This document shows positions 16,833-25,100 of a stretch of 32,214 nucleotides of DNA, piece after piece (the stretch's first letter is position 1; every line of letters begins with the position of its first letter). The notes under the pieces were generated by a model. The model saw nothing but the letters and a program-made list of their open reading frames with translations. It was not told the origin of the DNA and made no database searches. The stretch covers positions 1 to 32,214 of the forward strand of contig USEC01000023.1 in NCBI GenBank assembly GCA_900553595.1, given 5' to 3'. The position numbers were made by a program, and so were the translations under genes. This DNA comes from an uncultured Prevotella sp. (GTDB lineage Bacteria > Bacteroidota > Bacteroidia > Bacteroidales > Bacteroidaceae).

Positions 16833-17070
16833 TTCATGCCAATCAGTAATTATAGGTTGTGAATTGATATTGCAGGAGTGCGGGTTTCTTGTTCGACGAC
16901 ATGCTTTTTAATGCCAACCAAAGTCACTCTCTATGCATAATTCCAAGTTGTGAAAAAGGTCGTAAATCGGAATTTCTGTCATACAAATGGCTGCACTTGT
17001 ATGCTTTTATGTCATTGTGGCAGACTACGGATGATGTAATTTGGCAGGTTTTACAGTATGGAAATGCTTT
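16833..17070. other. dnaK upstream region with long-distance inverted repeat
   Basis: These bases are part of a 351-base gap without a gene. An imperfect 22-bp palindrome ATACAA-N10-TTGTAT occupies 16981-17002. Its left part CATACAAATGG (16980-16990) recurs exactly as the inverse CCATTTGTATG at 17078-17088, overlapping the sigma-54-like site. AATTCC/GGAATT inverted copies flank 16939-16974. I see no coding signal; a frame open from 17058 into dnaK is only the non-coding leader. Confidence 0.5.
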
Positions 17071-17086
17071 TGGCACACCATTTGTA
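17071..17086 (+). promoter_or_regulatory. Sigma-54-like -24/-12 site upstream of dnaK
   Basis: TGGCAC, five bases (ACCAT), then TTGTA. The sigma-54 (RpoN) consensus is TGGCAC-N5-TTGC(A/T); only the C of the -12 GC differs. Transcription would start near 17097, giving a leader of about 87 bases to the ATG at 17184. No TAnnTTTG element is visible in this gap. Confidence 0.45.
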
Positions 17087-17183
17087 TGTTATAAGGCGAG
17101 CGTCGCTTGAAGTATGCAAATACGACATGGCGACCGACTCGAATCACATTATTAACAAGAATAAAATAAAAAAATATACAATT

Positions 17184-19091
17184 ATGGGAAAGATTATTGG
17201 AATCGACTTAGGTACTACAAACTCTTGTGTTGCCGTTTTTGAGGGCAACGAACCTGTAGTAATCGCCAACAGCGAAGGCAAGCGTACAACTCCTTCTGTC
17301 GTTGGATTCGTAAAGGACGGCGAGCGTAAGGTGGGCGACCCTGCAAAGCGTCAGGCCATCACCAACCCGAAGAACACCGTATATTCAATAAAGCGTTTCA
17401 TGGGTGAAACCTACGAGCAGTGCTCCAAGGAGGTTACACGCGTTCCGTTCTCCGTTGTAAATGAGGGTGGCTACCCGCGTGTAGATATTGAAGGACGCAA
17501 ATACACTCCGCAGGAAATCTCCGCAATGGTGCTTCAGAAGATGAAGAAGACCGCAGAGGACTACCTCGGACAGGAAGTGACCGACGCCGTAATCACTGTT
17601 CCGGCATACTTCTCTGACTCTCAGCGTCAGGCAACAAAGGAAGCAGGACAGATTGCAGGACTCAACGTTCGCCGTATCGTGAACGAGCCTACAGCCGCAG
17701 CTCTTGCTTACGGTGTGGATAAGGCCAACAAGGACATGAAGATTGCCGTGTTCGACCTCGGTGGCGGTACATTCGATATCTCAATCCTTGAGTTCGGCGG
17801 CGGCGTGTTCGAGGTGCTCTCTACCAATGGTGATACTCACCTCGGTGGCGACGACTTCGACCAGGTTATCATCGACTGGCTCGTACAGGGCTTCAAGGCC
17901 GACGAAGGCATCGACCTCTCCAAGGATCCGATGGCTATGCAGCGTCTGAAGGAAGCTGCCGAGAAGGCAAAGATAGAATTGTCAAGCACAACTTCTACAG
18001 AAATCAACCTTCCGTATATCTCTGCCGAGGGCGGCGTACCAAAGCACTTGGTTAAGACTCTGACACGTTCGCAGTTCGAGCAGCTGGCTCACAACCTCAT
18101 TCAGGCATGTCTCGTTCCTTGCCAGAACGCAATGCGCGACGCAAAGCTTCAGACAAGCGACATCGACGAAGTAATCCTCGTAGGTGGTTCAAGCCGTATC
18201 CCTGCCGTGCAGACACTTGTTAAGAACTACTTCGGCAAAGAACCTTCAAAGGGTGTGAACCCCGATGAGGTGGTAGCCGTAGGTGCTTCCATCCAGGGTG
18301 CCATCCTCAACAAGGAAAGTGGAGTAGGCGACATCGTATTGCTCGACGTAACCCCGCTGACACTCGGTATCGAGACAATGGGTGGCGTTATGACAAAGCT
18401 TATCGATGCCAACACTACCATACCGGCACGCAAGAGCGAGACATTCTCAACAGCCGTAGATAACCAGACAGCCGTGACTATCCATGTGCTGCAGGGCGAG
18501 CGTCCGATGGCTGCACAGAACAAGTCAATCGGTCAGTTCAACCTCGAAGGCATAGCTCCGGCTCGTCGTGGCGTTCCGCAGATTGAGGTGACATTCGACA
18601 TCGATGCCAACGGTATCCTCAACGTATCGGCAAAGGACAAGGCAACCGGCAAGGAGCAGGCCATCCGCATCGAGGCTTCTTCAGGTCTTAGCAAGGAGGA
18701 AATAGACCGCATGAAGGCTGAGGCAGAGCAGAATGCTGCTTCTGACAAGGCAGAGCGCGAGAAGATCGACAAACTCAATCAGGCCGACTCGATGATATTC
18801 ACCACCGAGAACTTCCTCAAGGACAACGGCGACAAGATTCCTGCCGACCAGAAACCGGGCATTGAGCAGGCGCTCCAGCAGCTCAAGGACGCTCACAAGG
18901 CAGCCGATGTAGCAGCTATCGACACCGCCATCAACAACCTCAACCAGGTTATGCAGGCCGCTTCCGCACAGATGTATCAGGGCGGCGCACAGCCGGGCGC
19001 AGGTGCTCAGGCAGGCGCACAGCAGCAGACTGGTAACGAATCCAAGAACGACGAAACAATCCAGGATGCTGACTTCGAGGAGGTCAAGTAA
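17184..19091 (+). CDS. dnaK: Molecular chaperone DnaK (Hsp70)
   Basis: This is the cytoplasmic Hsp70 chaperone, an ATPase that binds and refolds unfolded proteins with DnaJ and GrpE. It has 635 residues, the normal length. The nucleotide-binding domain starts IGIDLGTTNSCVAVFEGNEP and contains AVFDLGGGTFDISIL (phosphate 2) and EVILVGGSSRIPAVQ (adenosine motif). The linker VLLDVTPLTLGIE leads to the substrate-binding domain, and the helical lid ends in a Gly/Ala/Gln-rich tail and DADFEEVK. The start is MGKIIGID at 17184. An in-frame extension to 17058 is open but lies across the predicted promoter. grpE and dnaJ are not adjacent in this window. Confidence 0.98.
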   Translation: MGKIIGIDLGTTNSCVAVFEGNEPVVIANSEGKRTTPSVVGFVKDGERKVGDPAKRQAITNPKNTVYSIKRFMGETYEQCSKEVTRVPFSVVNEGGYPRVDIEGRKYTPQEISAMVLQKMKKTAEDYLGQEVTDAVITVPAYFSDSQRQATKEAGQIAGLNVRRIVNEPTAAALAYGVDKANKDMKIAVFDLGGGTFDISILEFGGGVFEVLSTNGDTHLGGDDFDQVIIDWLVQGFKADEGIDLSKDPMAMQRLKEAAEKAKIELSSTTSTEINLPYISAEGGVPKHLVKTLTRSQFEQLAHNLIQACLVPCQNAMRDAKLQTSDIDEVILVGGSSRIPAVQTLVKNYFGKEPSKGVNPDEVVAVGASIQGAILNKESGVGDIVLLDVTPLTLGIETMGGVMTKLIDANTTIPARKSETFSTAVDNQTAVTIHVLQGERPMAAQNKSIGQFNLEGIAPARRGVPQIEVTFDIDANGILNVSAKDKATGKEQAIRIEASSGLSKEEIDRMKAEAEQNAASDKAEREKIDKLNQADSMIFTTENFLKDNGDKIPADQKPGIEQALQQLKDAHKAADVAAIDTAINNLNQVMQAASAQMYQGGAQPGAGAQAGAQQQTGNESKNDETIQDADFEEVK

Positions 19092-19137
19092 GTACTTTGA
19101 AATTGTGACGTAAGGAATTACTAAACTGATAAATTCT

Positions 19138-19180
19138 AAATGAGGCATGATTATTAATTATAATTGTGCCTCATTTTTTA
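19138..19180 (+). terminator. Rho-independent terminator of dnaK
   Basis: AAATGAGGCA (19138-19147) pairs with TGCCTCATTT (19167-19176), a 10-bp stem, followed by a T-run to 19179. The loop itself can form ATTAT/ATAAT. The start codon of the HAD gene lies only about 11 bases beyond the T-run. Confidence 0.85.
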
Positions 19181-19190
19181 TTATAACATT

Positions 19191-20297
19191 ATGAGTAAAG
19201 TTTTTATTAGGAAATCAAAAGAAAGTAAACCGGTTGTTGCAATATGTTATGATTTTGATAAGACATTATCACCAGATGACATGCAAGCACAAGGGTATAT
19301 TCAATCTGTTGGAGATGAAGTCGAATCTTTTTGGAAAGAGTCCAATGGGTTAGCTGAAGAGAATGAGATGGATCAAAATTTAGCTTACATGTTTACCATG
19401 ATCCGGAAAGCGCATGGAAAAGTCTTATTTACTAAAAAGGCATTAATGGATTATGGAGCGAAAGTTCAATTATTTCCTGGTGTTGAGACATGGTTTAAGC
19501 GTATTAGAGACTATGGTGTAGACAAAGGAGTTATTGTAGAGCATTATATCATTTCATCTGGTCTTAAGGAAATGATAGAAGGTACAAAAGTCGCTAATGA
19601 ATTTGAAAAGATATATGCCAGTTCCTTCTATTATGACAAGGATGGCGTTGCTCAATGGCCAGCACAAGTTATTAATTATACGAGCAAGACTCAATTTCTT
19701 TTTAGAATTGAAAAAGGAACTTTAGATGTGAATGATTCTGGTGTCAATGACTATTTTAAGCCAGAGGACATTCGTATTCCTTTTAGAAACATGGTCTATA
19801 TAGGTGACAGTGATACGGATATACCTTGTATGAAACTCATTAATTCTTATTCTGGTCATTCTATTGGAGTTTATAATCCAGAAACAAAAGATAAACGAAA
19901 AGTCTATAAAATGATGGAGGATAAGCGCATAAAATATTATACTCCTGCAGACTATACAGAAGGATCCGAATTGGATGAATTAGTCAAAACCATTATTAAT
20001 ACAACCGCATCAAATGAAAAACTGATGTCTATCCATTACCAAAACAAACAAGAACAGGTAAGCCACAATGGTCAGCCAGACAATCTGGAAGATAAAGAGA
20101 AAGAGAAACTTATAATGGATTTGGAAAATAGCAATAGTTTTAAGCAAACTCATTCTATAATTTCCAAACTAAAAAAAATAAAGGATTGGACTTTAGAAGA
20201 AAAAAAACAATTAAAAACTATAGCGGAGAAGAACACACAGATTTGTTCGATAATGCAGGATGGCGATGTTGCCTCTTTCTACTCCTCTCTTGAATAA
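19191..20297 (+). CDS. HAD-superfamily phosphatase-like protein
   Basis: This 368-residue soluble protein has all HAD phosphatase motifs. Motif I is DFDKT (21-25, nucleophile Asp21 and acid/base Asp23), motif II is the Ser in YIISSG (near 122), motif III is the Lys in YTSKTQFLF (near 166), and motif IV is GDSDTD (205-210). A long insertion between motifs I and II forms an alpha-helical cap. The last 100 residues are a Lys-rich helical extension not needed for the HAD fold. Base composition is clearly more AT-rich than the PUL and dnaK, suggesting transfer. It begins directly after the dnaK terminator, with no obvious promoter, and its 3' end overlaps the next gene. Substrate unknown; its place at the edge of a defence island hints at, but does not show, a defence role. 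Confidence 0.85.
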   Translation: MSKVFIRKSKESKPVVAICYDFDKTLSPDDMQAQGYIQSVGDEVESFWKESNGLAEENEMDQNLAYMFTMIRKAHGKVLFTKKALMDYGAKVQLFPGVETWFKRIRDYGVDKGVIVEHYIISSGLKEMIEGTKVANEFEKIYASSFYYDKDGVAQWPAQVINYTSKTQFLFRIEKGTLDVNDSGVNDYFKPEDIRIPFRNMVYIGDSDTDIPCMKLINSYSGHSIGVYNPETKDKRKVYKMMEDKRIKYYTPADYTEGSELDELVKTIINTTASNEKLMSIHYQNKQEQVSHNGQPDNLEDKEKEKLIMDLENSNSFKQTHSIISKLKKIKDWTLEEKKQLKTIAEKNTQICSIMQDGDVASFYSSLE

Positions 20298-20631
20298 GCT
20301 GTTCCCTTATTCTATTTTGCGAACCATCACAAGTCCTAAACCATCTCCTCCACCTACGTTGAAATCGTGGTGGCTCTACAGGTGGAACAGATTCAGACAA
20401 AGGACTGACAAATGGGGATTGCTCCAATGGTATCTTGTCATTCTTGGCATTATCGTCTGTGTTCTCTTTTCATCTCTATATCAAAGTTGGGTTATGGATC
20501 TCGACCGAACTAACCGAATTTTCTACAAGAAGGTTATCATTGATGAAAAGAGAAAGAAGAATTATCAAGGGTTGGATTCACTTATCCACTCTGATTCTTT
20601 CTTCAAAACATATTGGAATTTGGAGCATTGA
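20260..20631 (+). CDS. Small one-TM membrane protein overlapping the HAD gene
   Basis: This 123-residue protein is not recognised. A Pro-rich basic N-terminal part (about 20-50) is followed by one clear transmembrane helix (about 53-75, LLQWYLVILGIIVCVLFSSL) and a charged C-terminal tail rich in Lys, Asp and Tyr. The start overlaps the last 38 bases of the HAD gene in another frame, suggesting translational coupling and a shared function. Low GC, Lys/Ile-rich codon use and the Trp-rich pre-TM segment support a real gene in the same transferred block. It could anchor the HAD protein or be an effector. Confidence 0.6.
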   Translation: MAMLPLSTPLLNKLFPYSILRTITSPKPSPPPTLKSWWLYRWNRFRQRTDKWGLLQWYLVILGIIVCVLFSSLYQSWVMDLDRTNRIFYKKVIIDEKRKKNYQGLDSLIHSDSFFKTYWNLEH

Positions 20632-20650
20632 CAACAAATACAATACGATA

Positions 20651-20691
20651 TGGGGCTGGATAGTTCCGCATATGGAAACTACCCAACCCCA
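20651..20691 (-). terminator. Long hairpin downstream of the broken fic gene
   Basis: On the minus strand TGGGGTTGGGTAGTTTCC pairs with GGAACTATCCAGCCCCA around the loop ATATGC. The stem has about 17 bp, two G-U pairs and one bulged base. On the plus strand the two wobbles become mismatches, so the structure fits the minus-strand RNA better. No U-run follows, so it is a 3'-end structure rather than a classic terminator. Confidence 0.45.
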
Positions 20692-20714
20692 TTTGTTGGT
20701 ATTCTTCAGATTCA

Positions 20715-21302
20715 CGCTCTGAAACCACAAGAGCGGAGATATTTGATAACGAAAACAGCCGTTGTTCACGTGTTTCCTTCACGGAACGGATGGTTTCGCC
20801 ATAATAAAGTCACGAAGTCCACAACATGTTTTAATGCTTCATGAATGTCTGCTGCACGACCATATACAACTGTATCACCTTGTAATACCCATTCCTTTTT
20901 ACTGATGTCATAGGGACGAATCTCACCAGCATGCTTAAAGACACCCTCAAATAGATGACGATGGATATTCAAAAACTCTAAAGAAGTCAATGAAAAAGAC
21001 TTTTCATTCAGCAACTTCGTGATGTTTGCTGCAACGCGGTCAGCCTCTTCCTTTTCGGCATCGTCAGCATCATGCGTAGTCTTATTCACATAATAAGATT
21101 GTAGCTGTTCTCTCACCTCATCGATAGTGATGTCACCCTCAATGTGCTTTACTGCTATTTCCTTTAGATAGTCAGACACACGAAGCCCATCTACGTCTTG
21201 AAGTCCTATTGCAGTACGCCAAGCCGAAACCCGCTCACGTATATGTGGCTCTGACACACGTTCGTAAGCCTCAACGTCAATGTATTTCTGTTCTTCGTTC
21301 AT
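20715..21302 (-). pseudogene. fic: Fic-domain protein truncated by TGA inside the active-site motif
   Basis: Intact Fic proteins transfer AMP or related groups to target proteins. The frame from 21302 to the stop at 20766-20768 gives 178 residues. They comprise an N-terminal helical segment resembling a VbhA-type antitoxin region (about 43-75), the Fic core (LEFLNIHRHLFEGVFKHAGEIRPYDISKKEW, flap VVYGRAADIH), and the active-site start HPFREGNT (171-178). The family continues HPFREGNTRTT. Here the Arg codon is TGA (CGA to TGA is one change), and the next 17 codons still read TTAVFVIKYLRSCGFRA before further stops from 20714. The last catalytic Arg and C-terminal helices are lost, so I expect no Fic activity. 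It follows jetD by 5 bases as the last gene of the operon. Confidence 0.8.
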
Positions 21303-21307
21303 ATTCT

Positions 21308-22168
21308 TTATTTTTTTGTCTTGATATATCCCTCCTGGTCATATCCTTTGTGGTGCAAGTGGATGCTGTCTAATAGAGGTTGTACTCTTTTGTCTTCAAT
21401 CTTCATTTTACCGTATTGAGGCAACTGAACATTATAGCGTTCTGTATTCCCATTCGAAATCCTTTGATCAAAATCATCTGGTATGAATAATGATGATTTA
21501 TTTCCCAAGTGGTGGTAATACTCACTCTCATAAATGGCGATACCGGCCAAATCTAAATCTCCAAAATGGACGTATTGATTAGGTATGGACTGTAGCCATT
21601 TTATAAGATCTTTATTTTGGTTTTGAGGATAACGGGATACGAAAAGTACGCGTCCATATCGTGCAAAGAGATGTTTCTGTAATGCGACATATCGGAAATT
21701 CTCTGCGTTCTCCACTCCAACTACGACAACATCCTGCGGAATGGTGAAATGCTGATAGTCGGCAATGAACATGAAACAGCCTTCTGTGGGATGAATTATT
21801 ATCTCTTGTCCGTTGAGGACAGCAGTAACAGGCTGATAGCTATTTACAAGAAACCCAGTGAAAGTTCTACGTGAAAGGAACTTACTGTCGCCAGTGACAG
21901 CCACCAAAGAGGCTCTGCTGGCATCTTCATCAGAGAAGGCTTTCCGTGTTTGTTCCAGGTCGTAGATGTCGTACTGACTAGCAACATACTGGCGGAGAGA
22001 CATTCCGTCTATTGCCCTCAGACTCTTGCGGCTACCGTGTGTTGTAGCCAGAAGGATGCCGTCTTCCTGCATCTGTTCAAACCAGTCGCCCTTCAGGCTG
22101 CAGGCTGGCAGGACGTCGCCATTGGCCAGCCGAATCAGTTTCTCTATGAGTATGGTAGTCTTTTTCAT
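21308..22168 (-). CDS. jetD: Wadjet JetD-like TOPRIM nuclease
   Basis: This 286-residue protein is predicted to be the DNA-cleaving subunit of a Wadjet (JetABCD) anti-plasmid system. In known systems the SMC-like JetABC complex extrudes DNA loops and JetD then cuts small circular DNA. The TOPRIM signature is visible: VVVVGVENAENF with Glu153 and YVHFGDLDLAGIAIY with Asp204 and Asp206, metal-binding acids as in the JetD C-terminal (DUF2220-like) domain. The N-terminal half (1-140) is a separate domain with no motif I recognise. It is shorter than JetD proteins I know (about 400 residues). The start overlaps the jetC stop by four bases. Loss of the Fic gene next door does not affect this frame. 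Confidence 0.85.
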   Translation of the reverse strand: MKKTTILIEKLIRLANGDVLPACSLKGDWFEQMQEDGILLATTHGSRKSLRAIDGMSLRQYVASQYDIYDLEQTRKAFSDEDASRASLVAVTGDSKFLSRRTFTGFLVNSYQPVTAVLNGQEIIIHPTEGCFMFIADYQHFTIPQDVVVVGVENAENFRYVALQKHLFARYGRVLFVSRYPQNQNKDLIKWLQSIPNQYVHFGDLDLAGIAIYESEYYHHLGNKSSLFIPDDFDQRISNGNTERYNVQLPQYGKMKIEDKRVQPLLDSIHLHHKGYDQEGYIKTKK

Positions 22169-25100
22169 CTTATTGTCAGCAGCGTTTTAACTACTGTGTT
22201 GCTCTTCTCGTCTTTGCTGAGAGAATAGGTGTATTTATACGCCTGAGCATTGTAGGTGGTGGGCGAGGAGTTGATGAGATTGATGTTGCGTACATTGGCA
22301 AATTTCAGAATACCTTCCACATTATTGGGGTGCAGTTTGCCTATCTCATCCATCATGCAGTGGAGCTTAAAGTCGCCAAATTTGCGGGATATTTTACGCT
22401 TGAAGACGTTGATGAGCATGATGTTCACCATCGCTTTGACCAAGATGTCCGTACCGTCAGATCCCACGTTTGAAAGCTTCTCCACCCAGTTGGTGTCATT
22501 GTCATTCTCCTTGACTTTAAATTCCAGTTTGAAGGTGTCAGCCAACGTTATCTGATCGCGTTTCTGCTCAGCGTCCATCATTTCTATTAGTGTCATCAGG
22601 AGTCTGACGGCTTGCTCATTGGTGCGGTTCAGGTTGTCTTCATCGGTAAAGAGGTTCAGCTGCCCGATGTCATAGCCGTGTTCATCGTCAAAATGCTTGA
22701 TGTTCAGCAGTTGCTGCATCAGCCGGTCATTGCTCTCCACCGCCCTCAGTTCAATCTCTTTGATGACACCAGCAAAATTGTTCTCACGGAAATCGCGGTT
22801 GATGTCGAGGATGGTCCTTTCGATGTCCGACTTATGCTGGCTCAGGTCGCTGACATCCTTGGCTATACGTTTGATGATTGTGGCATACTGCCGGCTGGTG
22901 CGCACCCGGTATTGCTCTATCTTGTTGTTGCTGATAAACTCATTCAGTTCGGCAGCAAATTCTGTATAGTCGGCATCGGTGTTGAACTCTGTCCGGAAAT
23001 AGAAGGTGTTCTGAGGCGAGAAGTTGCCCTTGAAGCGTACGACAGCTTCCTTGAAATCCTCAAACTTTCGTTGTTTGGAGGCAATTTGGTCGCGCAACTC
23101 TTCCAGTATGTCAGCCAATGGCTTCACGGTTTCCAGCTCTTCTGCTGCAGAGACTTCCGGAGGATAGGAATGACTGTTCAAGAAAGCCTGCACCTTCGTA
23201 ATGGCCTCAGTCAGTTTCTCTTGTTCTTTACTTAAGGCCGAAACCTCATCCGTCAGCTGCTTAATTTTCTCGTCATACTGCTGTTTGCGCTTCAGGTATT
23301 TATCCTGCAAGTCGTCTATCTTCTGGCGCATCTGCTTGCGCTCCTCTTTTTTCTGCTGTTCATGCTCGAAATAATCACGAATGTCGTTTTGCCAGGAAAT
23401 GTATTCTGCGCGATGTTCGTCAATGTATTTCAGATTGTCGACAACTTGCTGAAGCTGACGTCGGATGTCTGCCAACTGGTCCACGTCCACGCCAAGTCCT
23501 TTCAGCTCTGCATCCATCTGTGCTTGGAGTTCCACCTTTCGCTGTACTGCAGCTTGTTCTTTCTTTTTCAGTTCTGCGTTTACTTCCGCCTTTTGTTGGT
23601 CACTATTGGTCTTCAGTTCTTTCTTCTGTTTGTTGTACGAACTTTGTAGGGAAGCTATTTCTTTTTCTCGCTGGGCTGTCAGACTATCTTTCTGTTTGTC
23701 AAGTGTCTCAATCTCCTTCCCTGTCTCTCCAAGCTTCTTCTGTAGCTTCTCCAACTCGTCTTCACGCCATTTCTTCAAACGTTCCTCAGCTGCTTCCTTC
23801 TCTTTCTGAACGATTTCTTTGCGACGAGGTATCTGGTTGTACTCAGCGTCAATAGTCATTTTCTCCATACGCAGCTGTTTCAACCTGACGCCCGGCTTGT
23901 GCTCCAGTTCGGCAATGTCGGTCTCCAGTCGCTGTTTTCGCAGCGCAATTCTTTTGTTCTGCTCCTCAGCCTTTTGCTCCAACAACGTTTTCTGAGCCTT
24001 CAGTTCATCAGGTGTCTTGACCGTCTTCTCTATATTGTTGACATCAATCCTAATGCCGTATATGCTATCAGAAGGGGTAGACATCTGAGGATTGAGGGCG
24101 GTGTTATAAAGTACGGCATCCTCATCGAGCACTTTCCCGACATTGCTTTCCCATCCCGGCTTGTTCAGGGTAAGCCATTCTATCAAAGACCCCTTCTGTC
24201 GGCTCAGCATATCGTCGAACCTGGCTATGTCGGCAGAAATAAGTTTGATGTCATTCTCGATGTCGGCAATCTCCCGATCACATACTGTCTCCAAATCTTT
24301 GCGCTGTATGGCCACATCGCTGGTGATGCGGTCTATCTCCTTTTGTTTTTCAGTAGACGCTTTCAACAAATCTAACCGCTTGTTGCTCAGTCCCTTTATC
24401 TTCCGCTCCAGTTCGTCTGTCTCTTCCTTGTAGGGATTGGACTGCCTTACACGTTGCTCCTGAAGTGTCAGGTCGTTTTTGGTTTGCCGGGCATCGTCCA
24501 ACAATCTCTGATGCTCTTTTAGCTTCCGTTCATATTGGCTGCGGACAGCATCAGCCTTCTCATTCCATTCCGTTTGCAATCGGCCTTCCGATTCTATTCG
24601 CTGCCTATCCGATTCGTTCAGTTGCTTCTGGCATTGCAAGCCAAACGCTGTTAGATTGTTGTCAACCTCCTGTATGAGGGTGTCATATTTCGACTTGACA
24701 CTCAGGTTCTTGCTGGTCAAGGTCTTTTCCTGATTGGTGAGACTGAGCTGTTGGATCTTCAGTTCGCCCTCCTTACCTATGCGTACTGCTGTTTTTTCAA
24801 TGTCAATCTCCTTATAGTGCTGGCGCTTCTCATTGATTTTTTTCAAGAAATCGTTGATGATGGCTTCGCTTCCTTTCAAGCTGTCACGCTCTTTAGTGAA
24901 CTTCTCGTTTTCTTCACCCAACAACCTTCGCTGACGTGATAGTTCCGTGCTGCTAGCGGATTCCTGCTCTGACAGGACCGGCAGTCGGCTGGTATCACGG
25001 CCTAAGGCGTAGTTCAACTGTCCGCAAAGCTCTGAGATAAGTTTGCGCACATACTCGTAATTGGTGTATCTCTCAATGACCGCATCGGCATCCGTCTTCA

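Noticed and set aside
17058..17183. N-terminal extension of DnaK by 42 residues
   Set aside because: DnaK starts MGKIIGIDLGTTNS in the family; the extension covers the predicted promoter region.
20632..20765. Separate small gene between the TM protein and fic
   Set aside because: Explained by the remnant of the fic 3' end and the hairpin; remaining frames are short and motif-free.
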